The notes beneath the pieces were generated by a model. The model was not told where the DNA came from. It worked only from the letters and a program-made list of their open reading frames with translations, and did no database searches. From contig JAKOVQ010000016.1 in assembly GCA_029781975.1 (NCBI GenBank), forward strand, positions 186,001-250,000: 64,000 nucleotides of DNA, given 5' to 3'. Origin of the DNA: Acidobacteriota bacterium (lineage in GTDB: Bacteria > Acidobacteriota > Thermoanaerobaculia > UBA5066). Positions 40,485-50,143 of the stretch are shown one piece after another. Every line of letters begins with the position of its first letter. The stretch's first letter is position 1. The translations under genes were made by a program, and so were the position numbers.

Positions 40485-43112
40485 ATGTCGAAGTCGCTCG
40501 TCATCGTCGAGTCCCCCGCCAAGGCCGGGACCCTCGCCAAGTTCCTCGGGCGGGACTTCACGGTCCTCGCCTCGTACGGCCACGTGCGCGACCTCCCGAA
40601 GAAGGGGATCTCGGTCGACCGCGAGAACGGCTACGAGCCGACCTACGAGCTCCTGGCCGGCAAGCAGAGGACGATCGCCGACCTGAAGAAGGAGGCGAAG
40701 GGAGCCGGGGACATCTACCTGGCCGCCGACCCCGACCGCGAGGGGGAGGCCATCTGCTGGCATCTCCACGAGATCCTGCGGCCGGGGGCCCCGAACGCCC
40801 GGTTCCATCGCGCCGAGTTCCACGAGATCACGAAGAGCGCGGTCCAGCGCGCGATCGAGCACCCCGGGGAGATCGACCTGAACCGGGTCAACGCCCAGCA
40901 GGCGCGCCGGATCATCGACCGGCTCGTCGGCTACGAGGTCTCGGACCTCCTCTGGAAGAAGGTCTGGCGCGGCCTCTCGGCGGGACGCGTCCAGACGGTC
41001 GCCCTCCGCGTCATCGTCGAGCGCGAGGTCGAGCGCGAGCGCTTCACCCCCGTCCCCTACTTCACCCTCCCGGCGACCGTCCGGAAGGGCGACGCGGCCT
41101 TCCCCGCCCGGGTCGTCGCATGGCGCGGGACGCGGCTGAAGTTCGACGGGAGCGACCCGCGGCTCGCCACGCGCGACGAGGCCGAGGCGGTGAAGGCGCA
41201 CGTCGACGCCTCGCGGCTCGAGGTGGTCTCGGTCGAGTCCCGGGAGAAGCGGACGCAGGCGGCTCCCCCCTTCACGACGCCCAAGCTCCAGCAGGCCGCG
41301 GCGCGGAGCCTCGGCTTCTCGGTCCGCCGGACCATGCAGGTGGCGCAGCGGCTCTACGAGGGGAAGCCGATCTCGGGCCGCGGCACCATCGGCCTGATCA
41401 CCTACATGCGGACCGATTCGACCCGGACGGCCGAGGAGGCGCTGGCCGCCGTCCGCGACTACATCGGGACGACGTACGGAGCCGACGCCCTCCCCGACCA
41501 GCCGCGCCGGTTCAAGCAGAAGAAGGACGCCCAGGACGCCCACGAGGCGATCCGGCCGACCTCCCTGGACCTGCCGCCCGAGGCGATCGCCGCCGACCTC
41601 GCCCCCGACGAGCTGAAGCTCTACCGGCTGATCTGGAGCCGGTTCGTCGCCTCGCAGATGAGCCCCTCGGTCACCGACGTGACCTCGGTGGAGATCGAGG
41701 CCCGCGCCGAAGGCTCGCCCGACCGGGCGCTCCTCCGGGCGTCCGGCTCGGTCCTGAAGGACCCGGGCTGGCTCCGCGTCTACGGCCAGGTGGCCGACGC
41801 CGAGGAGGGGGTGGGGACGACGAACGGCGATGGGGGCGAGGGCGGCGACGAGGGGAAGGTCCGCCTCCCGCAGCTCGCCGAGGGGGATGCGCTCCTCCTC
41901 GCCGACCTCTCCGTCGAGGGGAAGGAGACGCAGCCGCCGCCCCGCTTCAACGAGGCCTCGCTCGTGAAGTTCCTCGAGGAGAACGGCATCGGCCGCCCGT
42001 CCACCTACGCCGAGATCCTCCGGAAGATCGAGGACCGCGAGTACGTCAGGAAGAAGGACCGCCGCTTCCTCCCGACCCTCCTCGGGCGGATCGTCGTCGA
42101 CCTGATGAAGGACGGCTTCGACGACTTCTTCCAGACCGAGTACACGGCGCGGATGGAGGAGGAGCTGGACGAGGTCGAGGAGGGGACGCTCGACTGGCGG
42201 CAGGCCCTCGCGGAGTTCGACGGGAAGTTCGTGAAGGACCGCGACCGGTCGCTGAAGAAGATGGCCTCGATCAAGGCCGGGATCCCGCTCGCCGAGGTGG
42301 CGACGCGGTTCCCCGACTTCCCCCTCCCGGAGGGGGTCGGAACGACCTGCCCGAAGAGCGGGGACGCGCTGAAGCTCCGGATGGGGAAGAACGGCGTCTT
42401 CATCGCCTGCGCCGGCTACCCCGACTGCGACTTCACCGTGAACGTCCCGGAGCCGGAGGAGGACGAGATCGACGCCTCCGAGCTCGAGGGGCAGACGTGC
42501 GAGGAGTGCGGGAGCCCGATGAAGCTCCGCTCGGCGCGGGACGGCTCGACGTTCCTCGGCTGCACGGCCTACCCGAAGTGCCGGAACACCGTCGCCGTGA
42601 AGGTGGCGGGCGGGAAGGCCGAGGCCAAGCCCGACCTGCCGACGGGCGAAACGTGCCCCGAATGCGGCCACCCGCTCGTCTCCAAGCACGGCCGCTACGG
42701 GGACTACGTCGCCTGCTCGAACTATCCCGCCTGCCGGTACAAGCCGCCGAAGCCGGTCATCTCGACGGGCGTGACCTGCCCGGAGTGCGGGACCGGCGAG
42801 ATCCTGGTCCGCCGCGGGCGGTTCGGCCCGTTCTACGGCTGCTCTCGCTACCCGGCGTGCGGGAAGAACTTCCGGGTGCGGCCCGTCCCGAAGGCGTGCC
42901 CCTCCTGCGGCGCCCCCTACCTCCTCGTCCGCGACCGGAAGGCGGGGCCCTTCTTCGTCTGCGAGAAGGAGGGGTGCGGATTCGACGAGCCGGCCTCCGA
43001 CCTCGACGCCTTCGCGCCGGTGGCGCGCGTGATGGCGGCCGCGGCCGCGGCCCCCGCGACGCCCCCGGCCCGCAAGGGGGCTCGGAAGGAGAGGCGCCGG
43101 ACGGCGCCCTAG
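40485..43112 (+). CDS. topA: DNA topoisomerase I
   Basis: An 875-aa type IA topoisomerase that relaxes negative supercoils. The TOPRIM part has VIVESPAKAGTLAKFLG and AADPDREGEAICWHL, and the active Tyr is in GLITYMRTDSTR. Five C-terminal zinc-finger-like repeats follow (each of the TCPECG...CSNYPAC type, about residues 615-830). The first has lost one Cys (TCPKSGD). A basic tail KGARKERRR ends the protein. The TAG stop interlocks with the TAG of the convergent HEAT gene in a single CTAG. Confidence 0.97.
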   Translation: MSKSLVIVESPAKAGTLAKFLGRDFTVLASYGHVRDLPKKGISVDRENGYEPTYELLAGKQRTIADLKKEAKGAGDIYLAADPDREGEAICWHLHEILRPGAPNARFHRAEFHEITKSAVQRAIEHPGEIDLNRVNAQQARRIIDRLVGYEVSDLLWKKVWRGLSAGRVQTVALRVIVEREVERERFTPVPYFTLPATVRKGDAAFPARVVAWRGTRLKFDGSDPRLATRDEAEAVKAHVDASRLEVVSVESREKRTQAAPPFTTPKLQQAAARSLGFSVRRTMQVAQRLYEGKPISGRGTIGLITYMRTDSTRTAEEALAAVRDYIGTTYGADALPDQPRRFKQKKDAQDAHEAIRPTSLDLPPEAIAADLAPDELKLYRLIWSRFVASQMSPSVTDVTSVEIEARAEGSPDRALLRASGSVLKDPGWLRVYGQVADAEEGVGTTNGDGGEGGDEGKVRLPQLAEGDALLLADLSVEGKETQPPPRFNEASLVKFLEENGIGRPSTYAEILRKIEDREYVRKKDRRFLPTLLGRIVVDLMKDGFDDFFQTEYTARMEEELDEVEEGTLDWRQALAEFDGKFVKDRDRSLKKMASIKAGIPLAEVATRFPDFPLPEGVGTTCPKSGDALKLRMGKNGVFIACAGYPDCDFTVNVPEPEEDEIDASELEGQTCEECGSPMKLRSARDGSTFLGCTAYPKCRNTVAVKVAGGKAEAKPDLPTGETCPECGHPLVSKHGRYGDYVACSNYPACRYKPPKPVISTGVTCPECGTGEILVRRGRFGPFYGCSRYPACGKNFRVRPVPKACPSCGAPYLLVRDRKAGPFFVCEKEGCGFDEPASDLDAFAPVARVMAAAAAAPATPPARKGARKERRRTAP

Positions 43113-44164
43113 GCGCGGACCGGCCGTCCGCCCTTCGGGTCCGGAGGGTCGGCCGGGACCGGGAGGCCGGGGCGTCCGGCCGCCGCGAGGAGCGCCGCCA
43201 GCGGGGCGGCGTGCCCGGGCGGGACGATCGAGGAGGCCCGGAGGAGCTCGCTCCTCGCCTCGTCGCCGAGCGACGGATCCGTCAGCAGCGTGGAGAGCGC
43301 CGGCCACTCCGCGCGGAACGCGAGGTGGCGGACGAGGACCCGCAGGGCCTGCGCCTCCTCCCAGGAGGACCGGTCGCCCCTCGACCGCACGGCGAGCCGC
43401 CTCAGCGCGGGCTCGGCCGCGGCGAGGTCCGCGCCGGTCCCGGCGAGCTTCTCGAGGAACGCGAGGGCGTAGATCCGCGCGTTGCCGCTGCAGCCTGCCA
43501 GCGCAGGGACCGCGGCGGAGACGTCCGCTCCGTGGTCGGACAGCTCCTCGAGCAGGCGGACGGCGCAGGGGCTGTTCCGTTCCCGGAGCCGTTCCGCCGC
43601 GGCGGCCACGAGGGGGCCGGCCTCCACGGGGCGTCCGGCCCGGACGACCGACAGCAGGGCCCCGACGGCCGCGTCCCCGGCCTCTGCGTCCCCGACGAGC
43701 GCCACGAGCCGTGGGACCGCGCCGCCGGGATCCGAGCCGCGGGCCACGGCCTTCCCCAGCAGCTTCGCCGCGCGGGCCCGGACGGCGGGGGCGGGATCGT
43801 CGAGGAGGCGGACGAGCTCCTCCAGCGCCGCCCGGGCGACGGCCGGGTCGGCGGCACGGAGCCCCTCGAGGTCGGGGTCGCCGAGCCCCCCGGCACCGGC
43901 GACCTCGAGAGTCCCGACGTCCGGCGGCGTGGCGGATGGGGACAGGCGGCGCAGCCTGCGGCGCGTCCACTCGAAGCACATCAGGCCCTCGGCCTCTTCG
44001 ACGAGGTCGAAGAGCGAACCGCAGCCGGGGCAGCGGCGCCGGTCGAACGGGAGGGGCTCGAGGGCCGCGAGGCCGGCCGGCTCCGGCCGGTCGTCCCCGC
44101 CCGGGCCCGCCTCGCCCCACCAGAGGTCGTCGGTGACCCACGCGCACGCCGGGCATTCCGCCAT
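43109..44164 (-). CDS. HEAT-repeat protein with N-terminal zinc ribbon
   Basis: A 351-aa protein with a CPAC...CPGCGS pair in the first 60 residues, likely a zinc ribbon, followed by an armadillo/HEAT-type helical solenoid (DPAVARAALEELVRLLDDPAPAVRARAAKLLGKAV and several degenerate repeats). It has no signal peptide. The family is not identified. HEAT solenoids usually bind proteins. It is single in its transcription unit, with a -10-like GAGAAT 7 bp before the ATG. Its stop shares CTAG with the topA stop. Confidence 0.75.
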   Translation of the reverse strand: MAECPACAWVTDDLWWGEAGPGGDDRPEPAGLAALEPLPFDRRRCPGCGSLFDLVEEAEGLMCFEWTRRRLRRLSPSATPPDVGTLEVAGAGGLGDPDLEGLRAADPAVARAALEELVRLLDDPAPAVRARAAKLLGKAVARGSDPGGAVPRLVALVGDAEAGDAAVGALLSVVRAGRPVEAGPLVAAAAERLRERNSPCAVRLLEELSDHGADVSAAVPALAGCSGNARIYALAFLEKLAGTGADLAAAEPALRRLAVRSRGDRSSWEEAQALRVLVRHLAFRAEWPALSTLLTDPSLGDEARSELLRASSIVPPGHAAPLAALLAAAGRPGLPVPADPPDPKGGRPVRA

Positions 44165-44171
44165 CGCCGGG

Positions 44172-44177
44172 ATTCTC
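44172..44177 (-). promoter_or_regulatory. -10-like GAGAAT seven bases before the start codon
   Basis: The hexamer is identical to the -10 proposed for rpmH and lies 7 nt before ATG 44164 with no Shine-Dalgarno. It is consistent with a leaderless mRNA. Confidence 0.35.
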
Positions 44178-44219
44178 CGCCGGCCGCGCGGCCGCCGGCA
44201 ACGGCGCGGGGGCCGGGCG

Positions 44220-44936
44220 CTAGCCCCGGACGGCCCGGAGGCAGGTGCGGAACCGGCAGAGCGCGGCCCTGGGGAAGAGCCGGTCGATGCCGCCGAGGAG
44301 CGGGTAGGGGCTCGCGGAGAAGAAGAGGTCCTCGACGGCGAACCCCGCCTCGGCGACGAGCCGCTCCACGGCGGACGACGGCCGGACGGCGATGTGGTCC
44401 GGCTGCTGGAGGCCCGGGACTCCCGCCTTGATCCTCTCGGCCCAGTGGTCCCGGTTCGGCGTGTAGATCGACAGGGCGCCTCCCGCGACGAGGACGCGGC
44501 GCGCCTCGGAGAGCGCCGGGGCGAGGACGTCGTCCTCCACGTGCTCGACGAAGTCGGCCAGCAGGACGAGGTCGAACGAGGCGTCCGCGAAGGGCGACAG
44601 GTCACTCGCGTCGGCCACCGCGAACCGGACGTTGGCGGCCCCCCGCTCGCGGGCGAGCTCGGCCGCCTTCGCCACCGCGGTGCCCGACGCGTCGATCCCG
44701 ACGACGGAGCCGACGCGGGGGGCGAGGAAGAACGCCGTGTCGCCCCGCGCCGACCCGAGCTCGAGGACCCTCAGGGCGGGGTGCGGCCGGACGAGGCGGA
44801 CGAGCGCCGCGTCGCGCTCGCGGTACTTCCGCCGGTTCCTCAGGAACCAGTGCGGCCGGTACATGGCGTCGTAGTACGCGTCGTCGTAGACGTGCGCGTT
44901 CGGGGCGAAGTCGGGCGGCGCCGGCATCCGCGCCAT
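44220..44936 (-). CDS. Class I SAM-dependent methyltransferase (tandem copy 1)
   Basis: A 238-aa methyltransferase. The SAM motif is VLELGSARGDTAFFLAP, motif II ends VVGIDASG, and FDLVLLADFVEHVEDD is the post-motif. It is preceded by the distinctive YDDAYYDAMYRPHWFLRNRRKYRERD. It shares this N-terminal block and LELGSARGD with the next gene upstream, so the pair arose by tandem duplication. The substrate is unknown. Sugar or lipid methylation by Methyltransf_11-type enzymes is possible. Confidence 0.85.
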   Translation of the reverse strand: MARMPAPPDFAPNAHVYDDAYYDAMYRPHWFLRNRRKYRERDAALVRLVRPHPALRVLELGSARGDTAFFLAPRVGSVVGIDASGTAVAKAAELARERGAANVRFAVADASDLSPFADASFDLVLLADFVEHVEDDVLAPALSEARRVLVAGGALSIYTPNRDHWAERIKAGVPGLQQPDHIAVRPSSAVERLVAEAGFAVEDLFFSASPYPLLGGIDRLFPRAALCRFRTCLRAVRG

Positions 44937-45030
44937 CGTCGCACCCTGCGGCGGGCGCCGCCACGGCCCCGGGGACGGAGGAACGGGGAGCGCTTCGGCC
45001 GGGTGCGCCGCGAGCGCCCGAACGCCCCGG

Positions 45031-45738
45031 TCAGGCCGCCCGGCGCGCGCGGAGCAGGATCCGGTACCGGAAGGTCGGCCCGACGAGGGGGAGGGGCGCG
45101 AGCGCGCGCTCGACCCAGCGGACGCCGGGGAAGGGCGAGACGCTCCAGGTGTCGAGCTCCACGTCGAAGCCGGCCTCGGCCAGGAACCGGCGGTAGGCAG
45201 AGGCGCGCCGGACCGCGATGTGCTGGGGGAACTGCTTCAGGACGAGGTCGTGCGCCTTCATCCGCTCGACGTAGTGCGCGCGGTCGGGGGTGTAGAGCCC
45301 GAGGCGGCCGCCCGGCTTCAGGACCCGCCGGCACTCGCGGAGCATCGCCGCGAGGGTCGGGTCGTCGACGTGCTCGACGAGGTCGATCGCCGCCACCGCG
45401 TCGGCGGAGGCGTCGGCGAGCGGGGAGAGGTCCGCGACGTCGGCCTCGACCCAGCGGACGTTCGAGACGCCTCGTCGCACCCTCTCGCGCTCGGCCATCG
45501 TGAGGGCTTCCGGGGCGGCGTCGACGCCGATCACCTCGCGGGCGTGGGCCGCCAGGAGGAACGAGACGTCGCCGCGCGCCGACCCGAGCTCCACGACGAC
45601 GTCGTCCGGCCCCGGCGCCACGACGCGGAGGACGTCCCGGTCCCGCTCCGCGTACTTCCGCTCCGGGTTCTTGAACCAGTGGTGCGGGTGGAGCTCCCGG
45701 TAGTACGCCTCGTCGTAGAGGTCCCGCTCGAAGGTCAC
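45031..45738 (-). CDS. Class I SAM-dependent methyltransferase (tandem copy 2)
   Basis: A 235-aa paralogue of the neighbouring gene, with LYDEAYYRELHPHHWFKNPERKYAERD, VVELGSARGDVSFLLAA, VIGVDAAPEAL and DAVAAIDLVEHVDD. The C-terminal DRAHYVERMKAHDLVLKQFPQHIAVR region also aligns with its twin. GTG 45738 was chosen because it directly precedes the shared N-terminal block and lies 6 bp after TACACT; the longer track frames are shadows of trmFO. Confidence 0.85.
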   Translation of the reverse strand: MTFERDLYDEAYYRELHPHHWFKNPERKYAERDRDVLRVVAPGPDDVVVELGSARGDVSFLLAAHAREVIGVDAAPEALTMAERERVRRGVSNVRWVEADVADLSPLADASADAVAAIDLVEHVDDPTLAAMLRECRRVLKPGGRLGLYTPDRAHYVERMKAHDLVLKQFPQHIAVRRASAYRRFLAEAGFDVELDTWSVSPFPGVRWVERALAPLPLVGPTFRYRILLRARRAA

Positions 45739-45744
45739 GTCGGG

Positions 45745-45750
45745 AGTGTA
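45745..45750 (-). promoter_or_regulatory. -10-like TACACT six bases before the start codon
   Basis: TACACT lies 6 nt before GTG 45738 in an otherwise GC-rich 70-bp divergent gap shared with trmFO. No Shine-Dalgarno is seen. Confidence 0.4.
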
Positions 45751-45793
45751 GGGCCCGCCCCCGAGCGAGCGCGGGGCCGGGGAGCCCTCTCCG

Positions 45794-45799
45794 TAGAAT
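45794..45799 (+). promoter_or_regulatory. -10-like TAGAAT nine bases before the start codon
   Basis: TAGAAT (five of six) lies 9 nt before trmFO ATG 45809, and no Shine-Dalgarno follows it. It suggests a leaderless or nearly leaderless transcript. Confidence 0.45.
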
Positions 45800-45808
45800 C
45801 CCGATCCG

Positions 45809-47191
45809 ATGGGCGGAACGCCTCGCGTCACGGTCCTGGGCGGCGGCTTCGCCGGCGTCGAGTGCGTCCACCAGCTCGCGCGGCGGGGGCACCGGGTCCG
45901 GCTCGTCGAGATGAGGCCGCGCCGGACCACCGACGTCCACGCCACGGACCGCCTCGCCGAGATGGTCTGCTCGAACTCCTTCCGGTCGGACAACCCGGCG
46001 AACGCCGTCGGGCTCCTCAAGCGGGAGATGGAGGCCGTCGGGTCGCTCGTCCTGACGGAGGCGCGCCGCGCCGCCGTCCCCGCGGGGGACGCCCTCGCGG
46101 TCGACCGGGCGGTCTTCGCCGACGCGGTGACCCGGCGGATCGAGAGCGCGGCCGAGGTGGAGCTGGTCCGCGAGGAGGCGGTCGAGCTCCCCGACCCGGG
46201 CGAGGGCTGGGTCGTGGTGGCGACCGGCCCCCTCACGTCGCCGCCGCTCGAGAGGGCGATCCTCGCGGCGCTCGGCGACCGGTCTCTCTTCTTCTACGAC
46301 GCGGTCGCCCCGATCGTGGAGGCCGCCTCGCTCGACCGCGACGCCCTCTTCGCCGCGAGCCGCTGGGGGAAGGGGGGCGGCGACGACTACCTGAACGTCC
46401 CGCTCACCCGCGACCAGTACGAGCGGTTCGTGTCCGACCTCCTCGCGGGCGAGAAGGTGCCGTTCCACGACTTCGAGAAGGCGGTCTACTTCGAGGGGTG
46501 CCTCCCGATCGAGGCGATGGCCGAGCGGGGGCCCGAGACGCTGCGCCACGGGCCGATGAAGCCGTTCGGCCTGCGCGACCCGCGGACCGGCCGCGAGCCG
46601 TACGCCGTCGTCCAGCTGCGGCAGGACGACCTGGCGAAGAGCCACTACAACCTCGTCGGCTTCCAGACGAAGCTGAAGGTCGGCGAGCAGCGCCGGATCT
46701 TCCGGACGCTTCCGGGCCTGGCGAACGCCGAGTTCGTCCGCTACGGGCTCCTCCACCGGAACACGTTCCTGAACGGCCCGGCGCACCTCGACGGGCTCTT
46801 CCGCTGGCGGAGGGACCCGCGCCTCTTCTTCGCCGGGCAGATCACCGGCGTCGAGGGGTACCTCGAGTCGGCCGCGACGGGGCTCCTCGTCGGCGTGGCC
46901 CTCGCCCAGCTCCTCGAGGGGCGCGAGCCGCTCCCCGTCCCGCCGTCGACCGCGCTCGGCGCCCTGGCGCGGCACGTCAGCGAGCCGCGGGAGCAGGCGT
47001 TCCTCCCGATGAACGTCACCTTCGGGATGATCGACGACTCGGCGGTCCCGCCCCACCGCGACCGCGCCGTCCGGCGGGCCGAGATCGCCCGCCGCGCCCG
47101 GGAGGCGGTGACCGCGTGGGCCGCGGCCGCGCTCGCACCGCCCGGGGGGCGGACGCCTCGGGCCCTTCCGCCCCTCCCGGCGGACCCCTAG
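45809..47191 (+). CDS. trmFO: Methylenetetrahydrofolate-tRNA-(uracil-5-)-methyltransferase TrmFO
   Basis: A 460-aa FAD and folate-dependent enzyme that makes ribothymidine 54 in tRNA. The FAD loop VTVLGGGFAGVECVHQLARRG opens the protein. LVEMRP, LAEMVCSNSFRSD (with a conserved Cys), YFEGCLPIEAMAERGPETLRHGPMKP and FAGQITGVEGYLESAATGLL are diagnostic. It heads the trmFO-xerC-hslVU block, an order found in several phyla. Confidence 0.97.
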   Translation: MGGTPRVTVLGGGFAGVECVHQLARRGHRVRLVEMRPRRTTDVHATDRLAEMVCSNSFRSDNPANAVGLLKREMEAVGSLVLTEARRAAVPAGDALAVDRAVFADAVTRRIESAAEVELVREEAVELPDPGEGWVVVATGPLTSPPLERAILAALGDRSLFFYDAVAPIVEAASLDRDALFAASRWGKGGGDDYLNVPLTRDQYERFVSDLLAGEKVPFHDFEKAVYFEGCLPIEAMAERGPETLRHGPMKPFGLRDPRTGREPYAVVQLRQDDLAKSHYNLVGFQTKLKVGEQRRIFRTLPGLANAEFVRYGLLHRNTFLNGPAHLDGLFRWRRDPRLFFAGQITGVEGYLESAATGLLVGVALAQLLEGREPLPVPPSTALGALARHVSEPREQAFLPMNVTFGMIDDSAVPPHRDRAVRRAEIARRAREAVTAWAAAALAPPGGRTPRALPPLPADP

Positions 47192-47213
47192 ACTGACCGG
47201 ACAGGCGAGTGAG

Positions 47214-48179
47214 GTGACGGATCGAGCCGAGCCCCGAGCCGCCGCGGCCGGCGGGAGCCTCGCGGAGGACGTTGCGGCGTTCGAGCGGCACCTGCGAGAC
47301 GAGCGCGCCGTCTCGGCCCACACGCTCCGGGCCTACGGCGACGACCTCGGGCAGTTCCTCGGCTTCCTCGAGACCTTCCTCTCGCGCCCGGCGCGCGAGG
47401 TCCGGGTCGAGGAGGTCGACGTCCTCTCGGTCCGGTCGTTCCTCGCCCACCTCCGCGCGCAGGGGCTCGCGAAGAGCTCCATCGGCCGGCACCTCTCCTC
47501 CCTCCGGACCTTCTTCGCCTTCCTCCGCCGCGAGGGGCGGGTCGAGGCGAACCCGGCGCGGGCCGTCTCGGCCCCGCGCCTTCCGAAGCCCCTGCCGCGC
47601 GCCCTCTCCACGGGGGAGGCCGCGGCGGTCGTCGAGGCGCCGGGGGACGAGGGGCCGCTGGCGCTCCGCGACCGCGCCCTCCTGGAGCTCCTCTACGCCA
47701 CGGGCCTCCGGGTCTCCGAGCTGGTGGGGCTCTCGCTCTCGGACGTCGACCTCGCCGGACGCCAGCTCCGGACGCTCGGCAAGGGGAGGAAGGAGCGGGT
47801 CGTGCCGTTCGGGGAGAAGGCGTCCGAGGCGCTCCTCGCCTACCTGCCGGCCCGAAGCTCTCTGCGCGGCCCCCGGACGCGCCGGGACCGCGACCCGCTC
47901 TTCGTCAACGCCCGCGGGGGGCGGCTGACCGACCGGAGCGTGAGGCGGGTCCTCGACCAGGCGCTCGCCGGCGCGGCCGTGACGCGCCACGCCTCGCCCC
48001 ACGCGCTCCGCCACTCCTTCGCGACCCACCTCCTCGCCGCCGGCGCCGACCTGAGGACGATCCAGGAGCTCCTCGGCCACGCCTCCCTCGCGACGACGCA
48101 GAAATACACCCACCTCGACGCCGAGAGGCTCCTCGAGGTCTACCGGAAGAGCCACCCGCGGGCCGAGGCGGACGAGTGA
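47214..48179 (+). CDS. xerC: Tyrosine recombinase XerC
   Basis: A 321-aa site-specific recombinase that resolves chromosome dimers. The SAM-like core-binding domain (AHTLRAYGDDLGQFLGFLE) is followed by the catalytic domain with Arg in ATGLRVSELVGL, Lys in GKGRKERVVP, HxxR in HALRHSFATHLL, His in ELLGHASLATTQ and Tyr in KYTHLD. All active-site residues are present. Context between trmFO and hslV favours housekeeping XerC over a mobile-element integrase. Confidence 0.95.
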   Translation: MTDRAEPRAAAAGGSLAEDVAAFERHLRDERAVSAHTLRAYGDDLGQFLGFLETFLSRPAREVRVEEVDVLSVRSFLAHLRAQGLAKSSIGRHLSSLRTFFAFLRREGRVEANPARAVSAPRLPKPLPRALSTGEAAAVVEAPGDEGPLALRDRALLELLYATGLRVSELVGLSLSDVDLAGRQLRTLGKGRKERVVPFGEKASEALLAYLPARSSLRGPRTRRDRDPLFVNARGGRLTDRSVRRVLDQALAGAAVTRHASPHALRHSFATHLLAAGADLRTIQELLGHASLATTQKYTHLDAERLLEVYRKSHPRAEADE

Positions 48180-48206
48180 GCTCCCGCGGCCGCGGGCCGA
48201 GGGAGC
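48180..48206 (+). other. Stem-loop between xerC and hslV
   Basis: GCTCCC pairs with GGGAGC around an inner perfect palindrome CCCGCGGCCGCGGG. It directly follows the xerC stop. Without a T-tract it may be a processing or attenuation hairpin. Confidence 0.35.
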
Positions 48207-48226
48207 GGGCGGGGCGCGGCGGGCAG

Positions 48227-48232
48227 TAGACT
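48227..48232 (+). promoter_or_regulatory. -10-like TAGACT seven bases before the start codon
   Basis: TAGACT lies 7 nt before hslV GTG 48240 with no Shine-Dalgarno, the recurring leaderless-type arrangement of this window. Confidence 0.4.
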
Positions 48233-48239
48233 CCGGCCC

Positions 48240-48782
48240 GTGCGCCACCCGCTGATCCGCCACACCACGGTCCTCGCCGTCCGCCGCGACGGGCAGGTCG
48301 CCCTCGGGAGCGACGGCCAGGTGACGATGGGGAACACGATCCTCAAGCACGGCGCCTCCAAGGTGCGCCGTCTCCTCGACGGCTCGGTCCTGGCCGGCTT
48401 CGCCGGCTCCACCGCCGACGCCGTCGCCCTCTTCACCCGCTTCGAGCAGAAGCTCGAGCAGTTCCGGGGCCAGCTCGAGCGCGCCGCCGTCGAGCTGGCG
48501 ACGGACTGGCGGACCGAGAAGAGCCTGCGCACCCTCGAGGCGCTGCTGATCGTGGCCGACCGCGAGACGACGCTCCTCGTCTCCGGGACGGGGGATGTCA
48601 TCGCCCCGGACGAGGGGATCCTCGCCGTCGGGTCTGGGGGCCCCTTCGCCACCGCGGCCGCCCGGGCGCTCCTCCTCCACACGCCGATGACCGCCCCGGA
48701 GGTCGTCCGGGAGGCGCTGAAGATCGCAGCGGGGATCGACGTCTACACCAACGACGCGATCCGCGTGGAGTCGCTCCCGTGA
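48240..48782 (+). CDS. hslV: ATP-dependent protease subunit HslV (ClpQ)
   Basis: A 180-aa threonine peptidase of the HslVU proteasome-like complex. After an eight-residue prosegment the mature chain should begin at Thr in [37 protein letters not shown] and the C-terminal [17 protein letters not shown] are conserved. It is translationally coupled to hslU (GTGA). Confidence 0.96.
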   Translation: MRHPLIRHTTVLAVRRDGQVALGSDGQVTMGNTILKHGASKVRRLLDGSVLAGFAGSTADAVALFTRFEQKLEQFRGQLERAAVELATDWRTEKSLRTLEALLIVADRETTLLVSGTGDVIAPDEGILAVGSGGPFATAAARALLLHTPMTAPEVVREALKIAAGIDVYTNDAIRVESLP

Positions 48783-50143
48783 CGGGGGGGCCGGTCCTCC
48801 CTCCGGCCTCCCCGCGCGAGACGCGGCTCCGGGACCTCTCGCCCCGGAAGGTCGTCGCGGAGCTCGACCGCCACGTCGTCGGCCAGGCGCGGGCGAAGCG
48901 GGCCGTCGCGATCGCCCTCCGCGACCGGTGGCGGCGGCAGCGGCTGGCGGTGGAGGTGGCGCGGGAGATCACCCCGAAGAACATCCTGATGATCGGGCCG
49001 ACGGGCGTCGGCAAGACCGAGATCGCGCGCCGCCTCGCCCGCCTCGCCGACGCGCCGTTCGTCAAGGTGGAGGCCTCCAAGTTCACCGAGGTGGGGTACG
49101 TCGGGCGCGACGTCGACTCCATCGCGCGCGACCTGGCGGAGGCGGCGGTCCAGCTCGTGAAGGACGAGCGGCGCGCCCGGGTGGCGGACCGCGCCGCCGC
49201 GGCCGCCGAGGAGAGTCTCCTCGACCTCCTGGCGAAGGACCCCGCCGTCGGCGCCTCCGGCGCGGACGGCCGCGAGCGGCTCCGGCGCGACCTGAGGGAG
49301 GGGCGCCACGAGGCGCGCGAGGTGGAGCTGGAGGTGACGGACGACAGGACCCCCCAGATCTCCGTCATGACCCCGCAGGGGGTCGAGGAGATGGGGCTCG
49401 ACCTGCCGGGGCCCCTCTCGAGCCTCTTCGGCAGCAAGAAGAAGAAGGTCCGGCTCGCCGTGGCCGACGCGCGCCCCCTCCTCGTCGAGCGCGAGGCCGA
49501 CGCCCTCTCGGACGAGGGGTCGGTCCCGACGGAGGCGATCCGGAGGGCCGAGGAGACCGGGATCGTCTTCCTCGACGAGCTCGACAAGATCGCGGGGCGG
49601 GAGGGGCCGCGCGGCGGGCCCGACGTCTCGCGGGAGGGGGTGCAGCGCGACCTCCTGCCGCTCGTCGAGGGGACGACGGTCAAGACCAAGCACGGCATCC
49701 TCAGGACCGACCACGTCCTCTTCGTGGCCGCCGGCGCCTTCAACGTGGCGCGGCCGTCGGACCTGATCCCGGAGCTGCAGGGGCGCTTCCCGATCCGCGT
49801 CGAGCTCGACGCGCTGACCGAGGCCGACTTCCTCAGGATCCTGACGGAGCCCGAGCACGCCCTCCCGAAGCAGGCGCGGGCCCTCCTCTCCGCGGACGAC
49901 ATCGACCTCGTCTTCGCCGACGACGGCCTGGCCGAGATCGCCCGCGCGTCGGCCGAGCTGAACCGGAACCTCGAGAACATCGGCGCGCGCCGCCTCCACA
50001 CGATCCTCGAGAAGGTCCTCGAGGAGGTCTCCTTCGCCGGGCCGGACGCGGCGGGCGCGCGGATCGTCATCGACCGGACGGCCGTCGAGCGCGCCCTCTC
50101 CGAGCTCGTCCGGAACCGCGACCTCTCCCGCTTCGTCCTTTGA
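48779..50143 (+). CDS. hslU: ATP-dependent protease ATPase subunit HslU (ClpY)
   Basis: A 454-aa AAA+ unfoldase for HslV. Walker A is [15 protein letters not shown], the pore loop is in [13 protein letters not shown], Walker B is [12 protein letters not shown], and sensor-2 lies near [18 protein letters not shown]. The intermediate domain spans about residues 115-240. The terminal DLSRFVL is the tail that docks into HslV. Overlaps with both neighbours show one operon. Confidence 0.97.
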   Translation: MTGGPVLPPASPRETRLRDLSPRKVVAELDRHVVGQARAKRAVAIALRDRWRRQRLAVEVAREITPKNILMIGPTGVGKTEIARRLARLADAPFVKVEASKFTEVGYVGRDVDSIARDLAEAAVQLVKDERRARVADRAAAAAEESLLDLLAKDPAVGASGADGRERLRRDLREGRHEAREVELEVTDDRTPQISVMTPQGVEEMGLDLPGPLSSLFGSKKKKVRLAVADARPLLVEREADALSDEGSVPTEAIRRAEETGIVFLDELDKIAGREGPRGGPDVSREGVQRDLLPLVEGTTVKTKHGILRTDHVLFVAAGAFNVARPSDLIPELQGRFPIRVELDALTEADFLRILTEPEHALPKQARALLSADDIDLVFADDGLAEIARASAELNRNLENIGARRLHTILEKVLEEVSFAGPDAAGARIVIDRTAVERALSELVRNRDLSRFVL

